A stretch of 64,000 nt of DNA, taken from positions 1-64,000 of the forward strand of contig JACKPL010000009.1 of assembly GCA_024233545.1 (NCBI GenBank), in the 5' to 3' direction. This DNA is from a bacterium (GTDB taxonomy: Bacteria > Auribacterota > Auribacteria > Auribacterales > Auribacteraceae). A model generated the notes under the pieces. It had not been told where the DNA came from, searched no databases, and was given only the letters and a program-made list of their open reading frames with translations. The position numbers were made by a program, and so were the translations under genes. This document shows positions 26,920 to 35,396 of the stretch, piece by piece. Position 1 is the first letter of the stretch. Every line of letters starts with the position of its first letter.

Positions 26920-28236
26920 ATGAAAATAACCGATGCCGCAACGAAAAAAAGTTTAAAGGCATCTTTCAAAGACGGGATATTTGCCGGCGCAATGACCGGA
27001 TTCACCCAAGAATATTTTACCCCCTTTTTACTTCTCCTCGGCGGAACCGTTCGGCATGTGGGGTTCTTGAGCGCATTGCCCAACCTAACCGCATCTTTAG
27101 GGCAACTTATAAGCGCTGAAATTGTTACATGGCTCGGCTCACGGAAAAAAACAATAACATTGTTTGTTTTCCTGCAGGCAGTAATGCTGATTCCTATGAT
27201 CGGCGTAGCGCTTTATAAACATAGTTCGCCTGCTTTGTTTATCGCCTTCGTGGTACTCTTTACCTGTTTCGGCGCATTAGCCAATCCCGCATGGGGAAGC
27301 CTTATGTCGGATTTAGTCCCGACAGGCCAGCGCGGGCATTATTTCGGATGGCGAAACAAAACGCTCAGTTTCGTTACCATCGGCACAATGTTCGCCGCGG
27401 GAATTCTCCTTTTTTTCATGAAAAAAGCTGATGTGTACTGGGGGTTTGCGCTCCTCTTTGCCTGCGCGTTCATCTGGAGAATTATTTCGTGGTATTTTCT
27501 TACAAAAATGCATGAACCGCCGCTCCATTCCCCTAAAGAAAACCATTTTACCCTATTTCAATTCTTAGCCCGCCTCCACACAAGCAATTTCGCACAATTT
27601 GTGCTTTTTGTTTCGCTGATGAATTTTTCGGTCAATGTTGCCGCACCGTTTTTTAATGTATTCATGCTTAAAGACCTCAAGTTCAATTATTTGCTCTATA
27701 CAGTCATCAACCTTACCGCTACGTTTACCACATACTGCACGATTGCCCGCTGGGGACGCCATGCCGATAAAGTGGGAAACCTGAAAATAATCCAGACTAC
27801 CGCGCCGTTAATCGCATTTATTCCGGTCTTGTGGATTATTAACCGGAACACTCTGTTTCTTATTGTTGCACAGGTGTTCTCGGGATTCCTGTGGGCAGGG
27901 TTCAACCTCTGCTCGTCCACTTTTATCTACGATGCGGTCAGCCCTGAAAAACGCACTCGGTGCATCGCTTATTTTAATACGCTGAACGGCACCGCGCTAT
28001 GCCTTGGCGCCATAACCGGCGGTTTTTTACTGCCCGTTCTTCCGCCTCTTTTCGGGCATAAAATGTTGACGCTTTTTCTTATCTCCTCGCTGTTAAGGAT
28101 ATGTGTCGGACTAACATTGCCGCGCAAACTCAAAGAAGTACGGCAAGTTGAACATATCAAAAGCGACGAACTGTTCTTCAGCATGATCGGCATACGCCCT
28201 ATGATTGGAATCGAACGAAAAACAATTCGCTATTAG
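26920..28236 (+). CDS. MFS transporter
   Basis: About 438 residues with roughly 12 hydrophobic helices and the major facilitator layout. The N-terminal half has GSLMSDLVPTGQRGHYFGWRN, a loop typical of an MFS subgroup often found in Bacteroidetes and PVC genomes; ARWGRHADKVGN marks the start of the second half. The ATG at 26920 follows AAAAGGA; upstream in-frame codons to 26821 are hydrophilic and lack a good start. Substrate unknown. It is divergent from the propeller gene, the two sharing a 278-base promoter region. Confidence 0.8.
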   Translation: MKITDAATKKSLKASFKDGIFAGAMTGFTQEYFTPFLLLLGGTVRHVGFLSALPNLTASLGQLISAEIVTWLGSRKKTITLFVFLQAVMLIPMIGVALYKHSSPALFIAFVVLFTCFGALANPAWGSLMSDLVPTGQRGHYFGWRNKTLSFVTIGTMFAAGILLFFMKKADVYWGFALLFACAFIWRIISWYFLTKMHEPPLHSPKENHFTLFQFLARLHTSNFAQFVLFVSLMNFSVNVAAPFFNVFMLKDLKFNYLLYTVINLTATFTTYCTIARWGRHADKVGNLKIIQTTAPLIAFIPVLWIINRNTLFLIVAQVFSGFLWAGFNLCSSTFIYDAVSPEKRTRCIAYFNTLNGTALCLGAITGGFLLPVLPPLFGHKMLTLFLISSLLRICVGLTLPRKLKEVRQVEHIKSDELFFSMIGIRPMIGIERKTIRY

Positions 28237-28336
28237 TAAAATGGCGATACTGCTATACACGAAAAACGAAACATGGTAAAAAAGGATACTCTGTTTCTTC
28301 CTTTCAACATAATTATATGAAAGCGGACAAATACAT

Positions 28337-29671
28337 ATGAAACACTCTTCGAAACTTATTCTGGTATTGTTCTTAGGGTTTACCCTTAATCTTATCTACG
28401 CCTTTTTTATTGCGCCTTTAGGAAAACACGACCTCTTTGTCCTTGAAAAGCGCTATACCGGAATAGAGGCACAAACTTTTTTTCATCATGACGCTAAAGA
28501 CTACATATATATTGCCGTTAACCTTCTGCAAGGCAAAGGATATTCGTATCCGCTGGAAAATCCTCATCCGACTGCTCTGAGACTGCCCGGGTATCCGCTG
28601 TTTTTAGCTCTGCTGTTTTCACTTTTCGGTTTCAAGATATCCTGCGCGCTTTTTTTTCAGTGTATTTTGCTGACTGTGTTGTTCTTTCTCGCATATATCC
28701 TTGCGAAACATTTATTTTCAGAGAAAACCGCATTATTCAGCCTGCTGGTAATGATTTTTCTCCCTAACCTGAAATTTTACGGCTGTGCGTATATCGGCCC
28801 GGAAACGTTGGCGGCTGTTTTGTTATTTGCCGGCATAGTATGTTTTTTACAAGCCGATCCGCACAAACGATTCTGGATATGGAACAGCGCCGGCATGTGT
28901 TCCTGCATAAGCGCCGGTTATTGCCGTCCCGATTTTTTCTTATTTTTCCCTTTTGTATGTTTTTGGATGATGCGTCATTACCAACGGCGCTGGTTCATTT
29001 CGGTATGTTTATTCACGGCACTCACCGCGTCGTTTCTGCTTCCATGGACACTGCGGAACTTCTCGGTTTTCGATACGTTTGTTCCCGGTTCCACCATTGT
29101 CGGCAGACTGCTTTCCGGATCGTACAACCCGCAAACCATGCAGAACAACCCGGGCGGATGGGATAACCCGAACAGCACATTATTCGGCATCGACGAAACC
29201 GGTAAGAATGAAGTGGAAATCAATAAACTTCATACCCAGTATGCATGGAATCAGATTCAAAATTTATCCGTCCCACAGGCCGTCCGGTTGGTTGTGTGGA
29301 AAGCCGTCCGGTTATGGTTGCCGGTGCAACGGTTGATTCGCGGGTATGCAGGCGGCATCAACCTCAAAGAATTAGCTCAGTCGCCTCTGGTTCTTTTTAA
29401 GAAACCGGCATTTCTGTTCAATATTGTTCTCTCTGTTCTTTTTCTGCCTGTTTACCTGCTTTTCGGTATAAAACTTATTGTAAGCATGCGTTCGTTTCGT
29501 AAACATGAGCTGATTTTTTATCTATTCTGCTTAGTCAACCTTGTCGCACTGATTTTTCTCGGTTCCATTCGGTATAGATTTGTGTTTGAGCCTATTATCA
29601 TTATATATGGATGCGCACTGATTCTCGATCTATTCAAGCGGGCACAGCACAAATTTATTCCTTCAGAATAG
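28337..29671 (+). CDS. GT39-like membrane glycosyltransferase
   Basis: 444 residues with about ten hydrophobic helices. The first periplasmic loop carries acidic residues (FFHHDAKDYIYIAVNLLQGKGY) and TALRLPGYPLFLALLF, a pattern shared by the ArnT/PMT-like GT-C glycosyltransferases that use polyprenyl-phosphate sugars at the periplasmic face. The catalytic acidic residue is likely in HDAKD. Acceptor and sugar are unknown; lipid A, protein or polysaccharide glycosylation are all possible. It runs into the tadA region with 50 bases between stop and next start. Confidence 0.75.
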   Translation: MKHSSKLILVLFLGFTLNLIYAFFIAPLGKHDLFVLEKRYTGIEAQTFFHHDAKDYIYIAVNLLQGKGYSYPLENPHPTALRLPGYPLFLALLFSLFGFKISCALFFQCILLTVLFFLAYILAKHLFSEKTALFSLLVMIFLPNLKFYGCAYIGPETLAAVLLFAGIVCFLQADPHKRFWIWNSAGMCSCISAGYCRPDFFLFFPFVCFWMMRHYQRRWFISVCLFTALTASFLLPWTLRNFSVFDTFVPGSTIVGRLLSGSYNPQTMQNNPGGWDNPNSTLFGIDETGKNEVEINKLHTQYAWNQIQNLSVPQAVRLVVWKAVRLWLPVQRLIRGYAGGINLKELAQSPLVLFKKPAFLFNIVLSVLFLPVYLLFGIKLIVSMRSFRKHELIFYLFCLVNLVALIFLGSIRYRFVFEPIIIIYGCALILDLFKRAQHKFIPSE

Positions 29672-29721
29672 AACATAAAACCGAAGCACTACAAAAACCA
29701 ACCGATCAGAAAGCAGATACG

Positions 29722-30210
29722 ATGGATATGGAAAACAGCCTCGCCGGCTGGTTCGACAACGCCGGTGAACGATATATGCGCGAAGCACTCAGAGAAGCAC
29801 GCAAGGCGGCGGATGCCGACGAAGTTCCCGTCGGCGCGGTGGTCGTATATGAAAACCGGATCATTGCGCGGGCACATAATCAGGTTGAAATGCTCAATGA
29901 TGCCACTGCACACGCAGAGATGATTGCGCTTACACAGGCATCGGCGCATCTCAATAATTGGCGCCTGACCGACGCGACGCTCGTCGTCACGAAAGAACCG
30001 TGCCCGATGTGTTGCGGCGCAATGGTCAACGCGCGGCTCGGCGCGGTCATATACGGTGTGCCGGACGAACGTTACGGTGCGGCTCGGTCTGGATTAAACA
30101 TCCTTGAGAATAGCGTGCTGAACCATCGCGTGCAGGTTACTGCCGGAATATTGGCAGACGAATGCAGGGAATTATTGCAAGTATTTTTCGCGAAAAAGCG
30201 AAATAAATAA
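29722..30210 (+). CDS. tadA: tRNA-specific adenosine deaminase
   Basis: Zinc deaminase that converts adenosine-34 of tRNA-Arg(ACG) to inosine. Zinc ligands and catalytic glutamate are in HAEM (64-66) and PCPMC (93-97); DEVPVGAVVV and NNWRL are typical of TadA. Length 162 from ATG 29722; the in-frame ATG at 29728 is equally possible, as neither has a strong ribosome binding site, which suggests coupling to the upstream gene. The frame is open back into the end of the glycosyltransferase gene, but that part does not match the family. Confidence 0.93.
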   Translation: MDMENSLAGWFDNAGERYMREALREARKAADADEVPVGAVVVYENRIIARAHNQVEMLNDATAHAEMIALTQASAHLNNWRLTDATLVVTKEPCPMCCGAMVNARLGAVIYGVPDERYGAARSGLNILENSVLNHRVQVTAGILADECRELLQVFFAKKRNK

Positions 30211-30257
30211 TAGCAACCCAATTGAATTTTGTGTAATATAACACCTCATTTATATGC

Positions 30258-30347
30258 GGAGAGATGCCAGAGCGGTTGAATGGGGCGGTCTCGAAAACCG
30301 TTGGCCACGCAAGTGGCCCCAGGGTTCGAATCCCTGTCTCTCCGCCA
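30258..30347 (+). tRNA. tRNA-Ser (anticodon CGA)
   Basis: Acceptor GGAGAGA (30258-30264) pairs with TCTCTCC (30337-30343); anticodon loop CTCGAAA gives CGA; a long variable arm (GGCCAC...GTGGCC) and a T arm with TTCGAAT follow. CCA is encoded at 30345-30347. Its 3' end is copied in a direct repeat 996 bases downstream. Confidence 0.95.
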
Positions 30348-30354
30348 TTCTTTT
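30342..30354 (+). repeat. Direct repeat, copy 1 (tRNA-Ser 3' end)
   Basis: CCGCCATTCTTTT covers the last bases of the tRNA-Ser(CGA) gene and its trailer. An identical copy lies at 31338-31350, bracketing the beta-lactamase gene, and a third follows tRNA-Ser(GGA) at 59583-59595. It is the expected form of an attachment site made by integration at a tRNA 3' end. Confidence 0.6.
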
Positions 30355-30409
30355 GTAAAGGGACGCTCAGGCGAGAACCTGATATTCAAAGTCAATTTGA
30401 GATGCAAAT

Positions 30410-31204
30410 ATGAGATTCTTTAAGCAAGTTACATTTTGGCTTTTTCTTTTGTTCATCCCATCGGTTTGTCGAGCACAAGAAACTCAGGTAGCATTGGCGA
30501 AGACTTATGATACCGCTTTGGTTATTTATGATCGTTCTGCGGGAAGGGCAACTCGAATTGATCCGGAACTAAGCGCTCAACGTAAGCCTCCATGTTCAAC
30601 ATTTAAAATATACAACACCCTTATCGGGCTTGAGCTTGGTTATTTGAAGGGGCCGGATGATCCTTGGTATAAGTGGGATGGGGTTCGACGTGATATGGAG
30701 GGATGGAATAACGATTTAACCCTTCGCGAGGCGTTTCGTGTTTCAGCTGTTCCGGCTTTTCAAGGTCTGGCTCGGCAAATTGGCGCGGAACGAATGAAGG
30801 AGTATATCGAAAAGATCGGCTACGGATCTCAGGATATTTCTGCGGGCATTGATTCATTTTGGCTTCCAAGGTCGAACACCAAGCCTATGATGATTAGCGC
30901 GGATGAACAAGTCGCGCTTTTAAACAAGCTTTTGGACGGTAAACTCCCTTTTTCTGATAAGAATATTTCTGTTTTGCGAGACATCATGCAGGTAGTTAAG
31001 ACGGAAAAGGGTGTTCTTTATGGCAAAACTGGTTCTGGGACAAATAGTGAGGGGAAATGGTTTTTAGGCTGGTTTGTTGGTTTTCTTGAAAGTGGCGGGA
31101 AGACCTACGTCTTTGCCTGCAATATTACCGGAGGAGAAAAGCCATCTGGAAAAGTTGCTCGAGAGATCGTGGAAGAAACCTTTAAGGCACAAGGGTTGCT
31201 TTAG
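30410..31204 (+). CDS. bla: Class D (OXA-type) beta-lactamase
   Basis: Serine beta-lactamase of 264 residues with a signal peptide ending near CRA (residue 22), acting in the periplasm on penicillins and related drugs. The motifs of class D are in order: STFK (63-66, nucleophile S63 and carboxylatable K66), SAV (112-114), YGS (138-140, usually YGN), and KTGSG (206-210), followed by the WFLGWFVG strand. The asparagine-to-serine change in the YGN motif is unusual. The gene fills a 996-base segment between two 13-bp direct repeats, the left one being the 3' end of tRNA-Ser, so it looks acquired. No promoter was confidently identified. BlaR-type sensor domains share this fold but are fused to a membrane domain, which is absent here. 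Confidence 0.92.
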   Translation: MRFFKQVTFWLFLLFIPSVCRAQETQVALAKTYDTALVIYDRSAGRATRIDPELSAQRKPPCSTFKIYNTLIGLELGYLKGPDDPWYKWDGVRRDMEGWNNDLTLREAFRVSAVPAFQGLARQIGAERMKEYIEKIGYGSQDISAGIDSFWLPRSNTKPMMISADEQVALLNKLLDGKLPFSDKNISVLRDIMQVVKTEKGVLYGKTGSGTNSEGKWFLGWFVGFLESGGKTYVFACNITGGEKPSGKVAREIVEETFKAQGLL

Positions 31205-31337
31205 AACAAGGTTTTTGATCTTTGGTAGTGATCGGTTCACCTAAGGATATCTGCCAGCCCATACTTCGTTTGCGGCATATTTCCACAAGTATCTAAGCTT
31301 CAATAGGTTGACAGGTTCGCATGGCGTCCCCTTCTAC

Positions 31338-31350
31338 CCGCCATTCTTTT
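31338..31350 (+). repeat. Direct repeat, copy 2 (right boundary of the bla islet)
   Basis: Second identical copy of CCGCCATTCTTTT, 996 bases after the copy in the tRNA-Ser(CGA) 3' end. Bases to its left do not form a tRNA, so only the short core is duplicated. Confidence 0.6.
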
Positions 31351-31395
31351 AATGCTTTTCTGTAATCGAGAACGCCGGAAAGAAAAACCGTGCCT

Positions 31396-32166
31396 CTAAA
31401 TTCTCTTCATTCTTTTACGTATTCCAACCAACCCGAGGCCCAGCAACAACAATGAAGACAGTTCTGGAACAAGAATTTCTTCAACATGATAGATAATATC
31501 CAGTTCACCTGAATTGAAAAGAATATCTTCTCCAAGATTGGCATTCAGCGTAAAACCGATCATGTGATTATTCATTATATACTCTATCGATGCCTGATCT
31601 AAGTTAATCTGCAATTCCGCATTGCCGTCATATCCTGAATTATAGATGAAATCATACCGGTAATAATAGGTGTATTGGATGTCTTGGTCCTCCCCTGCAT
31701 ACTCAACGCCTTCAATATGTACGCCATTCGAATAATTATTGGTAAAATAATTTGTTGTTGCAACAGATCCATTTTGTACATTGAGGGCTACATTGACCGT
31801 TTCCTGTATATCCTCGTGGTAGGTGTTTTCGATTCTGTATAGGTACATGGTACTGCCAATAATAGTCGGATTGTCATAATACTTGCCGGTAACAGCATAG
31901 TAATACGCGGAGGATGCCGGTATATATGTTTGGTGATCGTATGCAAGGTCGCCATCGTCAAAAAACAAAAATGTCGCTACGGCTGAATCAATGACAACAT
32001 TTTCGAAAAAAAGGGCTGTCAGATCAAAAGTACCCATGACATTTGTGTCTTCGACCAGTATTTGAGAGGGAATATCATCTTCTGCAAAATAATTCAAAGC
32101 GTTTGCATCAAACGTTATTCCGCACCATACGAGGGTAGTTAAGAGTATAAGTGGTAGTGGTTTCAT
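31396..32166 (-). CDS. Secreted protein with a PEP-CTERM-like tail
   Basis: 256 residues with a signal peptide ending near ANA (residue 23). The mature part is strand-rich, acidic and aromatic, with no recognised domain. The end reads VPELSSLLLLGLGLVGIRKRMKRI in pieces: VPEL, a hydrophobic helix and a basic tail. This is the PEP-CTERM arrangement with the second proline of PEP replaced by leucine-flanked E. It is likely processed by the same exosortase as the protein at the left edge. The gene is single and faces the bla islet. Confidence 0.75.
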   Translation of the reverse strand: MKPLPLILLTTLVWCGITFDANALNYFAEDDIPSQILVEDTNVMGTFDLTALFFENVVIDSAVATFLFFDDGDLAYDHQTYIPASSAYYYAVTGKYYDNPTIIGSTMYLYRIENTYHEDIQETVNVALNVQNGSVATTNYFTNNYSNGVHIEGVEYAGEDQDIQYTYYYRYDFIYNSGYDGNAELQINLDQASIEYIMNNHMIGFTLNANLGEDILFNSGELDIIYHVEEILVPELSSLLLLGLGLVGIRKRMKRI

Positions 32167-32914
32167 CTGTCAGCTCCTTATTTTTGTATGCAATGTGCCA
32201 TAGTTAGGGATAAATGTATTAAGCCAGATACAGCAAGTGTTGTTCCACATATGCATAACAACCATAAGTTGCTTATTCAAAGAATAATACATCAATATGG
32301 CTTTGCGCATTCAAGTCAGGTGACACGGTATACCGTGCTTTTCCCGTAAACGGTGATAGGTGTGGCAGGGATGGGATCATGATAGAGTACACGTCTTTTT
32401 TGCGCTCATCATAGATCGGTTGAACATAGTTTTCTTTTCTCTATGGTTCGGATCACTGGTTCTTTAAAAAATGCCGGCACAATACTAAATTGTATTTATG
32501 CCACCAATCATTAAGTGGTGTATCTTCTTAATCCTGCTTTAATTTTGATATCAAAGAATTGGTTGCTCATAAGTCGAAAAAAATGTTAAAAGAATTACAT
32601 CAGAAATTTGAAAGTGATTATACAAACGATCACCGACTAAAATATATAAATACTGTCATGAGGATAGAATTGATACCTTGAAAAACGGAATGATTCGTTT
32701 TACCCAACCTTTATCATATTATCCTTTTTTCAACATATTACAAAATTATATCTTAAAGAATCCTTGTTCGGCGCCAGCTTTTTGATGAGCTTACCGACAA
32801 AAGCTACCCACGAATGCCTATAGGTAATTTAGATTTGAATAGAAGGGGATTCGAACAATTTTGAGAGAGATAAGTTTTTTTTAGAGGCTAATCCGCTTAA
32901 TGGAGACCGTGAAA
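32167..32914. other. Long intergenic region with a 14-bp palindrome
   Basis: 748 bases with no supported gene. The palindrome CACGGTATACCGTG lies at 32324-32337 and looks like an operator or insertion scar. The right half is AT-rich with stop codons in all frames. GGAG at 32902-32905 is the ribosome binding site for the next gene. Confidence 0.5.
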
Positions 32915-33892
32915 ATGAATAAAAAAAAGATAACCAAAGATGATACGTTTTTTCATCTTTCCATTATTTCGCTATCGATACTTTTGCTTTCAAGTTGTGC
33001 CGCACATAATCATTCCCAAAGATCAAAAAATATAAGTAATCCGAACAACACTCCGCCTCAATTAAGCGATAAGTCATGGGTAAGCATTCATCCCAAAGTT
33101 ATTATCATTACAGGGTCTGCATCGGGTTTTGGAAAGGCGGCGGCTGAAAAACTTATCGCCAAAGGGCATATCGTTTATGGCGGGGACATCAACAAAGAAG
33201 GTAATAAATATTTGGATAAAATTGGCGGAACCGCTCTTGTGATGGATGTCAGAAAAGACGCTCAAGTTCGAGCAGGTATTCGGAGAATTTTAAAAGAACA
33301 AGGAAGAATCGATGTCCTGATCAATAACGCCGGATATGGAGAATACGCTACCATTGAAAATATTGATATTGAAGACCTTAAAAATCAATTTGATGTTAAC
33401 GTTTTTGGATACGCTCGACTGCAACAAGAAGTCTTGCCGACTATGCGCAAACAACGTTCAGGGCGGATTATCATCGTATCTTCCGGTCTCGGAAAATTCT
33501 CTTTGCCGGTGCTGGGCTGGTATGCCGCCACAAAACATGCTACCGAAGGAATGGCAGACGCACTGCGGCTGGAAGTAAGCCAGTTCGATATTGATGTCGT
33601 AAAAATCCAGCCGGGGGCATCTAATACTAATTTTGTTAAAACGGCTTATGCGAGGCTGGATCAATCCTATGTACCGGAAGACTATAAGCAAATGGTTACG
33701 AATGTCAGGGCCGGTTTGGACGCTCTCATGACAAAAGCGGGGGGACCGGAAGAAACAGCGGACGCTATTGTTGAAGCGGTTGAAGCGGCTGAACCGGAAA
33801 TCAGTTATATTACGATGGAAGACGCCAAAACTTTTATTGAAAAAAGAAACAGTATGACTGAAAAAGAATTCTATGACATGTTGTCAAAATAG
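32915..33892 (+). CDS. Short-chain dehydrogenase/reductase with a lipoprotein N-terminus
   Basis: 325 residues. A type II signal peptide with lipobox LLSSC (C28) precedes a ~30-residue polar linker, then a classical SDR: TGSASGFG (66-73, NAD(P) binding), NNAG (137-140), catalytic S about 189-190 and YAATK (203-207). The SDR body is complete and most similar to the oxidoreductases annotated as broad-specificity ketoreductases. SDRs need a cytoplasmic dinucleotide cofactor, so a lipid-anchored exported form is unexpected. The start at 32915 has GGAG 9 bases upstream; an ATG at 32900 in the same frame adds five residues and does not remove the lipobox. Substrate unknown. Confidence 0.85.
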   Translation: MNKKKITKDDTFFHLSIISLSILLLSSCAAHNHSQRSKNISNPNNTPPQLSDKSWVSIHPKVIIITGSASGFGKAAAEKLIAKGHIVYGGDINKEGNKYLDKIGGTALVMDVRKDAQVRAGIRRILKEQGRIDVLINNAGYGEYATIENIDIEDLKNQFDVNVFGYARLQQEVLPTMRKQRSGRIIIVSSGLGKFSLPVLGWYAATKHATEGMADALRLEVSQFDIDVVKIQPGASNTNFVKTAYARLDQSYVPEDYKQMVTNVRAGLDALMTKAGGPEETADAIVEAVEAAEPEISYITMEDAKTFIEKRNSMTEKEFYDMLSK

Positions 33893-33900
33893 TTTCGGAC

Positions 33901-34239
33901 TTGTACTCTGAAATGGTACGTAACACAGGAATCATCAAGAGATATTTGCCTCTCATACTTTCGCTTATTGTTAACCCAAACTCTACCGACAGGGTGGAAC
34001 ATGAAATCACAAATAACGCGAATTGCGAAGACATAATACTTAATTTTGGGCAGAATATCGAAGCAGATGATGAACTATTAAGAAAACATGAAAGAACGGG
34101 TAGGCCTCGGGGAAACAATGCTTTTCTCGCAAAATTAGAAAAGATTAGCAGTCGATCATTAAGAAAAAGAAAACCGGGACCCAAAAAGCATGCATCTCAC
34201 GAGAATTATGTATTGTGTCCCTTTAATTTTTTACTTTAA
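33901..34239 (+). pseudogene. REP-associated tyrosine transposase (RAYT), C-terminal remnant
   Basis: The segment RKHERTGRPRGNNAFLAKLE and the following SLRKRKPGPKK match the C-terminal region of Y1/RAYT transposases, where the form KHERTGRPLGxxxFxxxLE...RxLRxxKPGxKK is common. The catalytic HUH region is missing. A REP-type palindrome begins 31 bases after its end, as expected for RAYT-REP pairs. The first half of the frame is unlike the family. No active transposase remains in the window. Confidence 0.7.
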
Positions 34240-34270
34240 TTGTTGCCAAAACAATGTGAACATACAATGG

Positions 34271-34290
34271 ATTCCTGCTTTCGCAGGAAT
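34271..34290 (-). repeat. REP palindrome (reverse orientation)
   Basis: ATTCCTGCTTTCGCAGGAAT followed by GAC, the same 20-bp palindrome family as at 35174-35193 and in the 48.7-50.1 kb array, here with the TTTC loop strand on top. Confidence 0.85.
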
Positions 34291-34339
34291 GACATATAAA
34301 ATGGGTATAACTTTTTTTAAATAACGAGTGGGGTTAGAG

Positions 34340-35140
34340 ATGGAAACAAAAAACTTTTCTACTTGGGATGAATTTGAGGAATACGCACTTAAAAAAATGG
34401 ACGAGGCAAATACCAAAACGTCAAAAGATTTTTATCGGCCTATATTTCGTGGTCAAGCTAATGCAGATTGGAGTCTCAAAACCACTTTAGATAGAGTGCG
34501 GGAAAGATACGATGCCTTTGATTATATTGAAATAATCTTTTCTATTAAAAATAAGCTTGAAACATTTACGCAACAAAAGTGGGATGGTTTAAACGATCCC
34601 AATAAAATCTTTGATGATTTTCATCCAGACGAGTATCTCGGTAATCCAGAATCATATCCATATATGCTCTACTTGCGCCATCATGGATTTCCTTCCCCGT
34701 TGCTTGACTGGAGTTTGTCGCCTTATATCGCGGCATATTTTGCATTTCGCGAGGGGACCAAGTGTAAGGAGGTAGCTATTTATACTCTTTGTCGTATGCC
34801 AGCAGAGACGGATGTACCGAGTAGATATCGCATACACGTCACAGAACATAACGTAACAACTACACCGCGTCATGTTCTCCAACAGGCAATATATACATAT
34901 TGCTTCGATCACGGAGCTCCACACGAAGCTCCAATGGGTGTTTTCTATGATGACCATGAAAAAGATACAACAAACACGTATGAAATCAAAAAATGTATAC
35001 TGCCATATTCAGAAAGAGAGAAGGTTTTAACAAAATTAGACCGAATGAATATAAACGCGTTTTCTCTGTTCAATTCTGAAGAAGGATTATGTGAAATGCT
35101 GTCGATTGACAGTTTTGTATTGCAAAAATTCACCATCTAA
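34340..35140 (+). CDS. FRG-domain protein
   Basis: 266 residues from ATG 34340. IFRGQANADWSLKTTLDR (35-52) carries the FRG signature, and YLRHHGFPSPLLDWSLSPYIAAYFAF is the second conserved block, with the H and LLDW residues typical of the domain. FRG proteins are of unknown biochemical function and are frequent in phage-defence and mobile regions. The gene is AT-rich and lies between two REP palindromes in opposite orientation, with a RAYT remnant just upstream. It is probably an accessory gene acquired or moved with those elements. Confidence 0.85.
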   Translation: METKNFSTWDEFEEYALKKMDEANTKTSKDFYRPIFRGQANADWSLKTTLDRVRERYDAFDYIEIIFSIKNKLETFTQQKWDGLNDPNKIFDDFHPDEYLGNPESYPYMLYLRHHGFPSPLLDWSLSPYIAAYFAFREGTKCKEVAIYTLCRMPAETDVPSRYRIHVTEHNVTTTPRHVLQQAIYTYCFDHGAPHEAPMGVFYDDHEKDTTNTYEIKKCILPYSEREKVLTKLDRMNINAFSLFNSEEGLCEMLSIDSFVLQKFTI

Positions 35141-35173
35141 AACATCCACAAGAACACACACCACTTCCTTGTT

Positions 35174-35193
35174 ATTCCTGCGAAAGCAGGAAT
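35174..35193 (+). repeat. REP palindrome (forward orientation)
   Basis: ATTCCTGCGAAAGCAGGAAT followed by GAC; mirror image of the element at 34271-34290 on the other side of the FRG gene. Confidence 0.85.
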
Positions 35194-35396
35194 GACTACA
35201 GAAAGGGCAGGAGTGATTATCGAAATGCAGTATTATCACCGCGGGACACAATATGTAATTTCAGCCACCTTTTAACACCTTATTCCCAAATACCATTTAG
35301 GAATTCATGCTCTTTAATTTTTTCATTTTATTTGGGACAAAGAGAAATAAACAATTGTCTCTTTTCTGTAAACAGATTGTATGAGCGGGTTTTACC

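Noticed and set aside
30345..31340. Integron gene cassette around the beta-lactamase
   Set aside because: No attC-like GTTRRRY/RYYYAAC pair or imperfect inverted core was visible; the direct repeats fit tRNA-end integration better.
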